A stretch of DNA of 33,829 bases from a virus: positions 1 through 33,829 of the IMG/VR virus record IMGVR_UViG_3300030047_000074. One strand, written 5' to 3'. Positions 23,321 to 29,741 of the stretch are shown one piece after another. The position numbers and the translations under genes were made by a program. Position 1 is the first letter of the stretch; each line of letters starts with the position of its first letter. The notes under the pieces were generated by a model, which was not told the DNA's origin, searched no databases, and saw only the letters and a program-made list of their open reading frames with translations.

Positions 23321-23847
23321 ATATTATTTCCTCCCATCAGTTTATTGGTGATGCTCATTCGTAGTTCTTTGTCGTCAATGCGGCATACATCAGCCAATAT
23401 GCTAACCATTCGGTCTTGAGTGAGCCGATTATGATTGCGCCTCGGCGGCAACTGGCGGCTGTTAATAGCCGTACCAAACAAATCTCTTTGTTCGTTCACT
23501 TTCAGGATTAAATCTTCAGCCCAATCACGAAACAATTTTGCCCGTTCACTTTTGATAAAGAACCCGAGGCGAACAATACCACGCTTCGTAAAAAACATCT
23601 TGTTATGTGGCGTTTTATGAACGCTGTCCAAAGTTTGGACACCACATACGAAGTGTTTGCCAAGCGTAAATTCACTTGTGTGATTTGAAATGTGTGAGCG
23701 TAAGCAACTCGCCGAAATACCATAGCCATACGCCACTTGTCTTGTTTCCATGAGGAACTCATGTTCTGAACTTGGGATAATTTTCACATCAATACCCTCA
23801 ATGGCATTGATAAGCAGTAAGTTGCAAGCTTCATTCTTTGTTGTCAT
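23317..23847 (-). CDS. BRO/AntA-type phage antirepressor
   Basis: A 176-residue protein resembling BRO-N/AntA antirepressors: EFLMETRQVAYGYGISASCL (about 29-48), a winged DNA-binding motif with a TLGKHF turn, and KMFFTKRGIVRLGFFIKSER followed by AKLFRDWAEDLIL (about 83-114), the family hallmark. Such proteins bind phage repressor or DNA and trigger induction. It has its own promoter (24026-24056) and a leader of about 170 nt with competing pairings that include the start codon, so translation is probably regulated. The C-terminal half is basic and specific. Confidence 0.75.
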   Translation of the reverse strand: MTTKNEACNLLLINAIEGIDVKIIPSSEHEFLMETRQVAYGYGISASCLRSHISNHTSEFTLGKHFVCGVQTLDSVHKTPHNKMFFTKRGIVRLGFFIKSERAKLFRDWAEDLILKVNEQRDLFGTAINSRQLPPRRNHNRLTQDRMVSILADVCRIDDKELRMSITNKLMGGNNI

Positions 23848-24020
23848 GCGTTAACAAGAATGTGATAAAACAGCAACGCCCCCGTAGGTGTGCATGACAC
23901 TCATACGCGGGGCGTGTAAGTCGTTGGGTCGTTTCCTATCCAACCACCATAAGGGCGTTACCTTTTATCTTGTGTAAAAATCTTGTTGATTTTTGCCCCA
24001 AGATGATATGAATGTCATGC
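23842..24020 (-). promoter_or_regulatory. Structured leader of the antirepressor mRNA with start-codon switch
   Basis: In minus-strand RNA the 8-mer GCATGACA occurs at the expected 5' end (24020-24013) and again across the start codon (23849-23842, GC-AUG-ACA). Its exact complement TGTCATGC lies between them (23899-23892), in the loop of a GC-rich hairpin whose arms are ACGCCCC-G-CGTA (23915-23904) and TACGGGGGCGT (23886-23876). The middle element can pair with only one of the two. A further hairpin (AAAAATC/GATTTTT, 23994-23976) stands upstream. No long open frame fits here. Confidence 0.6.
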
Positions 24021-24025
24021 GGGGG

Positions 24026-24056
24026 CAAAGATAATATGAAAAATGTTATTTTGCAA
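24026..24056 (-). promoter_or_regulatory. Antirepressor promoter
   Basis: On the minus strand TTG (24054-24056), 20 bp, TATCTTTG (24026-24033) then C. The expected start of transcription is near 24020, giving a leader of about 170 nt before the ATG at 23847. It begins right after the RecA-like ATPase stop (24065), so this gene can be expressed apart from the early operon. Confidence 0.7.
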
Positions 24057-24064
24057 TAGGTTAA

Positions 24065-24655
24065 TTAAAATAAACTTCCTTGTGCGTTTTGGCGTTTGAG
24101 TACTTCCATTCTGTCGGCCTTTCCGTAGCGGCCATGCGCGTAGGCATAGCCATCTTTCACGTTTACCAGTACATCTACCTCATGTTTCCACTTGTCGATA
24201 GGCACGCCCATTTGCATCACCAGGTGCCAGCTTATTTTGCGGCGCTTATACTTCTGCCGCATGGCCTCAAAGTCCTCATAGCTCATCTTAACATGCTGCA
24301 CGGAGTCGATAATCACGAAGCGGTAGCCACCTGTGCGCACGGTTGCGTCAATGTCTTTAATGTCTTTTGTGTGGAGGAACCTCACCTTCGCGGATACTAC
24401 GCCGCACGCTTTTAGACGGCCTTGCAGGGTTTTGCTCCTGATACGTTCCTCGGCGGTGACGTATAGCACGCGCCCGAACGGACTTACCATCTGCGCGAAC
24501 TTGGCGCAATAGGTACTCTTTCCGCTCTTGGCTTCGCCCCGGATAAGTGACGAAAAACGCACGTCCGGTTCGCCAAGTAGCACCTGCCATTCGTCCACGA
24601 ATGGGTAGGTTTCAATTTTGCTTTCCTCAATATCGAGGGGGCTGTAAGTTCTCAT
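24065..24655 (-). CDS. RecA/RadA-like P-loop ATPase
   Basis: A 196-residue protein with Walker A GEAKSGKST (about 40-48), a beta strand GRVLYVTAEE (about 61-70), Walker B RFVIIDSVQH (about 112-121) and a late sensor-like WHLVMQMG (about 143-150), as in the RecA/DnaB-type ATPase core. It is shorter than RadA or DnaB and has no zinc finger or lonB-like domain, so it is a lone ATPase domain. The final KRQNAQGSLF ends like a protein-contact tail. Likely role: DNA recombination or replication help in the early phase. Confidence 0.7.
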   Translation of the reverse strand: MRTYSPLDIEESKIETYPFVDEWQVLLGEPDVRFSSLIRGEAKSGKSTYCAKFAQMVSPFGRVLYVTAEERIRSKTLQGRLKACGVVSAKVRFLHTKDIKDIDATVRTGGYRFVIIDSVQHVKMSYEDFEAMRQKYKRRKISWHLVMQMGVPIDKWKHEVDVLVNVKDGYAYAHGRYGKADRMEVLKRQNAQGSLF

Positions 24656-24683
24656 TTATGTAGTGTGTTAGTGTGTTAGTTAT

Positions 24684-24944
24684 TTAAACCTTTGTGACAG
24701 TTACAGAGTTTAGTGTACTATCGTAATCAGTGATATTTGATTGGTCGATAAATTTTTCTAAAATGTAATAAGCCGGATTATTGATAGGATTTTCATGTAT
24801 CCTATCTTCACTTTTATACAATATCATATCAACCTCGCAATTATCCAAATCCTTTATTATCTCGAAGTCCTCTTTTGTAAGTTCTGTTTCAATTTCATAC
24901 TTAAAGGTTTGTTCAAACTCAATTTTTACTCTGGTTTTTTTCAT
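24684..24944 (-). CDS. Hypothetical early protein
   Basis: An 86-residue acidic protein (KIEFEQTFKYEIETELTKED, NNPAYYILEKFIDQSNITDY). No known domain. The ATG is preceded by ACACTACACAA, a leader sequence shared with several other early genes here, which supports this start. Confidence 0.55.
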   Translation of the reverse strand: MKKTRVKIEFEQTFKYEIETELTKEDFEIIKDLDNCEVDMILYKSEDRIHENPINNPAYYILEKFIDQSNITDYDSTLNSVTVTKV

Positions 24945-24963
24945 TTGTGTAGTGTATTAGTGT

Positions 24964-25218
24964 TTATATTTTTGACGTTTTTAATTCAAACTTTGCCGGC
25001 AGATACTCGACCCTTACTACTGCATCCACGTAGCCGGTACCGGCGCAGTTGGGGCACTCTATTTCGTTGTATTCACTGCCGTATGGTGTAGAGCTTACAT
25101 GCAGGCGAATGATGCGGTTACCGAAGCATCGGCGGCATGGAAGCCTTACGGTGGCTCCCGTAGGCTCTATATCGCTCTGCGGGCTTTTTAGTTCAAGTGT
25201 GTGGTGTACTGTTAGCAT
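24964..25218 (-). CDS. Zinc-ribbon protein
   Basis: An 84-residue protein with two CxxC pairs: CRRC (about residues 28-31) and CPNCAGTGYVD (about 55-65), the latter like the CxxCxGxG repeats of DnaJ-type zinc domains. It probably binds one zinc ion and acts as a small nucleic-acid or protein adaptor. It is in the early minus-strand operon between a hypothetical gene and the HAD phosphatase. Metal binding is well supported, function is not. Confidence 0.6.
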   Translation of the reverse strand: MLTVHHTLELKSPQSDIEPTGATVRLPCRRCFGNRIIRLHVSSTPYGSEYNEIECPNCAGTGYVDAVVRVEYLPAKFELKTSKI

Positions 25219-25237
25219 ATTTTTATATCTAAGCTAT

Positions 25238-25660
25238 TTAATTGTCAATATATTTTGCTGATTTGCCGACAAGTTCACCCTTTAGCTCTTCTTTTGTTAT
25301 GATATAAGCTCTCTCCATACGCTCAATCTCCTTTTCCACCGCTATCCATCCGGAAAACCCAAATATGTTTTTATCGTCAATGTAGCAGTGTGCAAATACT
25401 TTATTGCCGCCATCACCATATTTAGCCATATTCTCAGGCTGGTGGTCATTTACCCTGTGAAATTTAATACCTTGTTCCAGCAGCCAATTAATCGCTGATA
25501 GCAGGTTGTCGCGTGTGCGGCACGTCCAAATGATGATGTAGTGCCCGTCATCATAGAGCTTATTTATCACTTCCTTAGCATAGGGTTGTAGCCCTTCTAT
25601 GACGGGGAACGTGGAGCGGCAAATCGTACCGTCAAAATCTATAGCTATTATCATAATCAA
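25238..25660 (-). CDS. HAD-superfamily phosphatase
   Basis: A 140-residue HAD hydrolase. Motif I is IAIDFDGTI (about residues 5-13), motif II IIIWTCRTRD (about 42-51), motif IV CYIDDKN (about 92-98). There is no large cap, so it would accept small or exposed phosphates such as nucleotides or the ends of DNA. The start overlaps the upstream stop by 4 bp (ATGA). Similar stand-alone HAD proteins are common in Bacteroides genomes and phages. A role in nucleotide or DNA-end metabolism is an inference. Confidence 0.82.
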   Translation of the reverse strand: MIMIIAIDFDGTICRSTFPVIEGLQPYAKEVINKLYDDGHYIIIWTCRTRDNLLSAINWLLEQGIKFHRVNDHQPENMAKYGDGGNKVFAHCYIDDKNIFGFSGWIAVEKEIERMERAYIITKEELKGELVGKSAKYIDN

Positions 25661-26064
25661 TATTTTAAATCTGTCCAGTGAATAATTTTGCCCGTAAAGT
25701 CTTTATTGAACCAATTGAAAAAGTCTTCTGTACTGTCAAAACCATCGTTTTTTGCTATCAGGTCAACAACTGGGTTTGAGGCTACCTTTCTTTTGGGAAA
25801 ATAATGACCAATTCTTCTTCCATCTACATAAATAGTAACGTTTTCTTCAGAGAAAAATGAGGCAGGGAAATAGTCCATAGTAATAGTTTGAGTACCCGTA
25901 CACGTGGTGAGAACAAAGCAGCTATACAGCTTCGTTCTTACTCCTGTAGCCATATGCATAGCCATACCGGCACGCCACCGGTTATGCTTATCCTCTCTGA
26001 TGGTAGTTTTTTTAATCTTCCTCAGAATTGGTTCTTTGAAGCGAGGTTTGAATCCTATTATCAT
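25657..26064 (-). CDS. ASCH/PUA-like domain protein
   Basis: A 135-residue protein. FKEPILRKIKKTTIREDKHN then RWRAGMAMHMATGVRT (about 9-44) looks like the opening of the ASCH fold, where a T-R motif and a basic patch precede the beta-barrel; the closing part has TMDYFPASFF and a NDGFDSTEDFFNWF stretch typical of ASCH proteins. These RNA- or nucleotide-binding domains are frequent in phages. It overlaps both neighbours by 4 bp. The domain call is by pattern only. Confidence 0.6.
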   Translation of the reverse strand: MIIGFKPRFKEPILRKIKKTTIREDKHNRWRAGMAMHMATGVRTKLYSCFVLTTCTGTQTITMDYFPASFFSEENVTIYVDGRRIGHYFPKRKVASNPVVDLIAKNDGFDSTEDFFNWFNKDFTGKIIHWTDLKY

Positions 26065-26336
26065 ATCGTTAGCAGGTGTTGATAGGTTTCTAACTTCGCG
26101 TTCACCTGTGCTACTACGCCTTCGTCCTCACAGGTCATCTTCACGTTTAGCATTCCGGCAATGGTTTTCATTGCGTTCTCGTTGTCGGCATTAGTGCTTT
26201 GGTTGTCGCTCACATCGGCTTTGTAGAGTAGCTTTGCTTTGCCGGTGCGTGGGTTCTCAATGCATACTACGCCGTAAAACTTGTTGTCGCGGCTCTTAAT
26301 GGCCACGAATCGGGGTGGTGTTTGTTTCTTCGTCAT
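26061..26336 (-). CDS. Hypothetical early protein
   Basis: A 91-residue protein (RFVAIKSRDNKFYGVVCIEN, NADNENAMKTIAGMLNVKMT) with no recognised motif, signal or membrane segment. It overlaps the upstream gene by about 40 bp and the downstream gene by 4 bp, so it is firmly inside a translationally coupled early cluster. Confidence 0.58.
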   Translation of the reverse strand: MTKKQTPPRFVAIKSRDNKFYGVVCIENPRTGKAKLLYKADVSDNQSTNADNENAMKTIAGMLNVKMTCEDEGVVAQVNAKLETYQHLLTI

Positions 26337-26628
26337 CGTTGTTATAATTATAGTGTTCTAAAAATTCGTTGATGCCAGGAGCTTGCTTATTACTTGTTAA
26401 GCACTCATATTTGGGCTTATTCGGCCAGTCATCGGTTCGGCGGGCAATACCTCCGCGCTTGGTGATTGGGCAAAACCATAACCTTACAACTACGCCGGGT
26501 TTCAGTTGATATATTCGCCCTATGCTGGCCTTACTGCTTGTACCGACAAATTTCCATTCCGCAGGAATTATTACGGAAGCAAAGAACTCTTCCGGGGTTT
26601 CATCTTTTGCCCTTTTTATTTTCCTCAT
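26296..26628 (-). CDS. Hypothetical early protein
   Basis: A 110-residue protein from the ATG at 26628 (MRKIKRAKDETPEEFFASVI). A longer reading to 26691 would overlap the membrane-protein gene by 92 bp, so the shorter is preferred. A basic first third is followed by QLKPGVVVRLWFCPITKRGG and a tail rich in Asn and Asp (EHYNYNNDDEETNTT). No family recognised. Confidence 0.52.
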   Translation of the reverse strand: MRKIKRAKDETPEEFFASVIIPAEWKFVGTSSKASIGRIYQLKPGVVVRLWFCPITKRGGIARRTDDWPNKPKYECLTSNKQAPGINEFLEHYNYNNDDEETNTTPIRGH

Positions 26629-26824
26629 TATAGGCTTCGTAAAAAAATGAGAAACTAATGAATGCGGTGGCAAACCCGAGTACCAGCTCAAGCAGAAAGC
26701 ACATGCCCCATTTGTCGCCGTCGATTCTGAAGGTGATATTCTTGAATAAAAAGAATAGACCTACCATGAGTGTACCTCCTAAAATAAGTGCAATAACGCC
26801 GGTAATGATGTTTTGTCTTTTCAT
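26600..26824 (-). CDS. Small membrane protein
   Basis: A 74-residue protein with two membrane segments, ITGVIALILGGTLMVGLFFL (about 6-25) and MCFLLELVLGFATAFISFSF (about 41-60), and a charged C-terminus (EAYNEENKKGKR). Holin-like in size, but it is in the early operon, so an inner-membrane protein acting in the lysogen or in early infection is more likely. The next upstream element is the tRNA/tmRNA-like structure. Confidence 0.58.
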   Translation of the reverse strand: MKRQNIITGVIALILGGTLMVGLFFLFKNITFRIDGDKWGMCFLLELVLGFATAFISFSFFYEAYNEENKKGKR

Positions 26825-26852
26825 GTTTAAAGTGGGTTTAAATGGTCTTTAA

Positions 26853-26940
26853 TGGTGAGCCGGCGGGAGTCGAACCCGCGTCCAATCCGACATTGCCGGC
26901 TCCGGGTGCCGGATGGGGTCTCACGACTGCAACCGGCTAA
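26853..26940 (-). ncRNA. tRNA/tmRNA 3'-end-like element in the early mRNA
   Basis: On the minus strand GGACGCGGGTTCGACTCCCG followed by CCGGCTCACCA matches the T-arm and acceptor end of bacterial tmRNA closely, including a genomic CCA. AGCCGG near the 5' side pairs with CCGGCT, and a short D-like arm (GTC/GAC) and a CCGGC/GCCGG arm with a 7-nt loop lie between. That loop lacks the U before the anticodon, and the acceptor has a mismatch, so it is not a normal tRNA. No tag frame is present. It lies between two early genes. Confidence 0.45.
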
Positions 26941-26986
26941 GATTGTAAAAATCAAAAAAAAAGAAAATTGGTTCGTGTTAGCCTGC

Positions 26987-27205
26987 CTAATCGGCTAACT
27001 CTAAAGCATCTTCAAGTGTTATCCTGAAGTCTTTATTTTGGTTGCTGATATGTGCCAGAAATTGAGAAAGGGCACCCGAATTACCATTTACAAATACATG
27101 CCCGCCCGTCCCTTTAGCTGAAATTGCCAGAATGATGGCATAATCACCATCATTTTCAATTTGCTCTTCAGCCGCTTTTAATTGTTTAATAGTTTCTTCT
27201 TTCAT
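26987..27205 (-). CDS. Hypothetical early protein
   Basis: A 72-residue protein (KQLKAAEEQIENDGDYAIIL, GTGGHVFVNGNSGALSQFLA) with the look of a small alpha/beta fold and a Gly-rich turn. No motif recognised. Start supported by the shared TACACA-ATG leader. It is followed downstream by the tRNA/tmRNA-like element. Confidence 0.55.
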   Translation of the reverse strand: MKEETIKQLKAAEEQIENDGDYAIILAISAKGTGGHVFVNGNSGALSQFLAHISNQNKDFRITLEDALELAD

Positions 27206-27227
27206 TGTGTAGGTATTTATATGTTGA

Positions 27228-27431
27228 TTACCATCCTATTGATTTTGATATTTCGGGAGTAAAACCGCCGAAATGGTTCCAAAGCCGGTCTGTGAAATAT
27301 TTACCTGCCGGGTGAGTGCCATCTTTCCACTCCGGCTTTCTTGTTCCAAACCGCCACATGCGGCACATCTCTTCGTGCGATAAAGCATCTATGGCAGCTT
27401 TATCTTCAGGGATAATTTCTTGTGTACTCAT
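27228..27431 (-). CDS. Hypothetical early protein
   Basis: A 67-residue protein from the ATG at 27431 (MSTQEIIPEDKAAIDALSHE). The start directly follows the stop of the DUF3164 gene. It contains MCRMWRFGTRKPEWKDGTHP and FTDRLWNHFGGFTPEISKSI, rich in Trp and aromatic residues. This pattern recurs in early proteins of Bacteroides Mu-like elements, but I cannot name the function. Confidence 0.55.
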   Translation of the reverse strand: MSTQEIIPEDKAAIDALSHEEMCRMWRFGTRKPEWKDGTHPAGKYFTDRLWNHFGGFTPEISKSIGW

Positions 27432-27432
27432 A

Positions 27433-28047
27433 TTAAATATTTGAAAAATTAAGGTCAATGCATTGATATTCACCTTCACCATCTTTTACAAAAATTCGAT
27501 AGTAGGTTTTTGAATCGGGACGAACGATTGCTTTTTTTATCAACTCACAGGCTTTATCGTATTTTTCGCTGTTTATTTTAGTCTGCCATTTCAATAGGCC
27601 AACTACTTTTTTCGTATCAAGTTTTCCGCGAGACGTTGAAAAGGCATCCCTCACAAAGTCTTTTACATAACTAAGTTTGCTTTCAATCGTTTCCGATAGA
27701 AACTCATTAAGAATGCTTTGAGCGGCTAAAATTGTAAGATCATCGAAACGAACAGGCGTCGATACAGCAACGTCCAACATGAGGCTACGATCAAACGAAT
27801 AGATACTCCAATTACCTTTTGCATCAACTTTTACTAAGTTGTCGTTCATTGCCATTTCAAAAAGCTCTTTTGCTTCTTTCTTTACAGCTTCTTTTAATGC
27901 TGTAAGTTTGATACTGACGGCTTCGGCGTCCTTTTGTAGCTTGCCCAAAACCTTTTCGCGTTGTTTCTCAAATGGGGTTATACGATTTCGAGGGATTTGC
28001 ATCCCGGTTTCGTCACACCATTTTTCGTCTTTAGTTGAGTAAATCAT
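27433..28047 (-). CDS. DUF3164 family early protein
   Basis: A 204-residue protein of the DUF3164 family, widespread in Mu-like phages. The start IYSTKDEKWCDETGMQIPRN is typical (a short beta hairpin carrying W and G before helices). Then come a helical region (KLTALKEAVKKEAKELFEMA), YSFDRSLMLDVAVSTPVRFD, and the C-terminal GLLKWQTKINSEKYDKACEL. The family is early-expressed and of unknown biochemical function. It supports the Mu-like nature of the element. Confidence 0.75.
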   Translation of the reverse strand: MIYSTKDEKWCDETGMQIPRNRITPFEKQREKVLGKLQKDAEAVSIKLTALKEAVKKEAKELFEMAMNDNLVKVDAKGNWSIYSFDRSLMLDVAVSTPVRFDDLTILAAQSILNEFLSETIESKLSYVKDFVRDAFSTSRGKLDTKKVVGLLKWQTKINSEKYDKACELIKKAIVRPDSKTYYRIFVKDGEGEYQCIDLNFSNI

Positions 28048-28096
28048 AAGCTTAATTATTAGTAATTTATAAATCCGTTATTTCTATTTTTAATAC

Positions 28097-28345
28097 TCAC
28101 GTTGTGAGTTCTTTTAGTTGTTCGTGGATAGCATCCAACTGTCGTTGCGGGTTTGGCTCGTTCAGCATGTTGTTGAACGTGGTGTAGCTGCAATGCACCT
28201 GCGGCTTTATATATAGCGCAAATACCCGTTTGCGCACGCTTGTAGCCGACTCGTGCTCGCTTAGCAGTTCATTCACCCGGATGCACCGTTTAAGGTATTC
28301 CGTGCGCCTTCCCAGTTGCATTTTCAGTTGTTGTATCTTGTCCAT
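28097..28345 (-). CDS. Hypothetical early protein
   Basis: An 82-residue basic, helical protein (KMQLGRRTEYLKRCIRVNEL, SVRKRVFALYIKPQVHCSYT) with a possible DNA-binding helix-turn-helix near CSYTTFNNMLNEPN. It lies two bases from the stop of the 151-residue gene and is followed by the DUF3164 gene. A small DNA-binding regulator is possible; it is one candidate for the missing middle or late activator. Confidence 0.5.
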   Translation of the reverse strand: MDKIQQLKMQLGRRTEYLKRCIRVNELLSEHESATSVRKRVFALYIKPQVHCSYTTFNNMLNEPNPQRQLDAIHEQLKELTT

Positions 28346-28346
28346 A

Positions 28347-28802
28347 TTAATTCCAGTGTGCTAATCGGTTGTGTTCCTCTATCAGGGCTTTGTCTTTCTT
28401 CAGGATGCTCTCCATTTTAGGTATAAGTGCCTCCATTTCGGGTATTGTCATTGCATAGAGACGTTTGCCGGCAATGCGCTTTTGTTCCATGAATGCGTTC
28501 ACCTTGTCCCAGTCGGTGGTGTCAATGCCATGTTTCTGAATGCGTTTCAGGATGCCTGAGCGAAGCTTTTTAAGCCTCGATAATTCCTCTACCGGGTCGC
28601 TTCTCTTATACTTTTCAGTGCTGTCCACCATCTCCTGAAGTGCGCGTATCATCATATTGTAACCTTGTGGGTTGTAGTCGTGAAAAGTGCTCAGGGAGTC
28701 GGTAAGCATTCCGCTGTATTGCCATACCACATCCTTTTTGCTCAGGTATGGCAGTTTAGCCAATAGCCCGTAAAAGCGGGCATGTGATACTTTTGTGGTC
28801 AT
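28347..28802 (-). CDS. Conserved early protein after MuB, GemA position
   Basis: A 151-residue helical protein. N-terminal KVSHARFYGLLAKLPYLSKK and C-terminal IDTTDWDKVNAFMEQKRIAG-KRLYAMTIPEMEAL (about 93-127) appear to be two helical domains. It overlaps the MuB stop by 4 bp (ATGA), so it is translated with MuB. In Mu-like phages the early gene after B is often a regulator such as GemA. The two-domain layout is compatible, but I see no sequence match strong enough to name it so. Confidence 0.55.
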   Translation of the reverse strand: MTTKVSHARFYGLLAKLPYLSKKDVVWQYSGMLTDSLSTFHDYNPQGYNMMIRALQEMVDSTEKYKRSDPVEELSRLKKLRSGILKRIQKHGIDTTDWDKVNAFMEQKRIAGKRLYAMTIPEMEALIPKMESILKKDKALIEEHNRLAHWN

Positions 28803-29719
28803 ACGTTTGCCTGTTTAATGCGTTCGCGTTTTACTACCCGTTTGATGCGGCGAATGTCTTCAATCACCTTTATGGTTTTGCCTCCATCTAACTCGTGTTG
28901 CACCGGTGTACACTCCTGAAAGATGGCCAACTGTGTGGCGGGGTCGGTAACGCCGTTGGCGGCACATATCTTACGTGTATCTTCAAGACTTGACCCGCGC
29001 AGATGTATGTAGTTGCGACCAAACCGGCTGTCGAGCTCATCGTAGCCGTCTTTGTTGAAGCGCACGCCACGTTTTATCTCTTGTTCGAGATTCTCTGTGC
29101 CCAGTATCACGCAGCCCAGCACGTCTTCACACTCGTTGTAGAGGTGTATAAGGCTGATAAGTGCCGATGGCCGCAACGAGTTGGCTTGGTCGAGTATCAG
29201 CAGCGGGCGCAGATTTGCTTTGTTCTTGAAAGAGCGCGATACGCTTTCCAATAGGTCGTTTTTGCGGGCAATGCCTTTGGGCATATCGGCACCCACTTCG
29301 TTGGCGAGCTTGGTGAGGAACTCGCGTCCGCTCCACTCTTTACATGCAAGGTAGAAAGCACCTTTTGCCTTGTTGTTTTCGAGATAGACCGATGCCGGGG
29401 TTGTTTTTCCGCCTCCGGCCTTGTGGCTTATGCCGATAAAAAGACACTCTTGCTTAGCATCTTGCAATACGGTGTACACGCTACGGAAGTCGTGTGTTTC
29501 GGCCACGTTCCAACGTCCACCGCCAAAGTCAAACTCTAAGGCCACTGCAATATTTTCGTATATGTCATCGCCTTTGGCAGCATACACGCCTTTGCGCAAT
29601 TGCGAGATAGCGGTTTCGCTTATCCGGCATTTTTTAGCCACGGCAGCGGCAGAGCCAAGCCGGGCAATTTCATCTTCTACCATGCGTAGAATTTCTTGTT
29701 TTTGTGTTGTTGAGAGCAT
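28799..29719 (-). CDS. MuB-like transposition AAA ATPase
   Basis: A 306-residue target-selection ATPase. An N-terminal helix-turn-helix (SAAAVAKKCRISETAISQLR, about 22-41) is followed by Walker A GISHKAGGGKTTPASVY (about 97-113), Walker B LRPLLILDQANSLRP (about 166-180) and a C-terminal domain with EDVLGCVILGTENLEQEIKR. It binds target DNA as a helical filament and stimulates MuA. Length and domain order match Mu B (312). It lies 22 bp downstream of the transposase gene. Confidence 0.92.
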   Translation of the reverse strand: MLSTTQKQEILRMVEDEIARLGSAAAVAKKCRISETAISQLRKGVYAAKGDDIYENIAVALEFDFGGGRWNVAETHDFRSVYTVLQDAKQECLFIGISHKAGGGKTTPASVYLENNKAKGAFYLACKEWSGREFLTKLANEVGADMPKGIARKNDLLESVSRSFKNKANLRPLLILDQANSLRPSALISLIHLYNECEDVLGCVILGTENLEQEIKRGVRFNKDGYDELDSRFGRNYIHLRGSSLEDTRKICAANGVTDPATQLAIFQECTPVQHELDGGKTIKVIEDIRRIKRVVKRERIKQANV

Positions 29720-29741
29720 ATTAAAGAGGGTTTAAAGGTGT

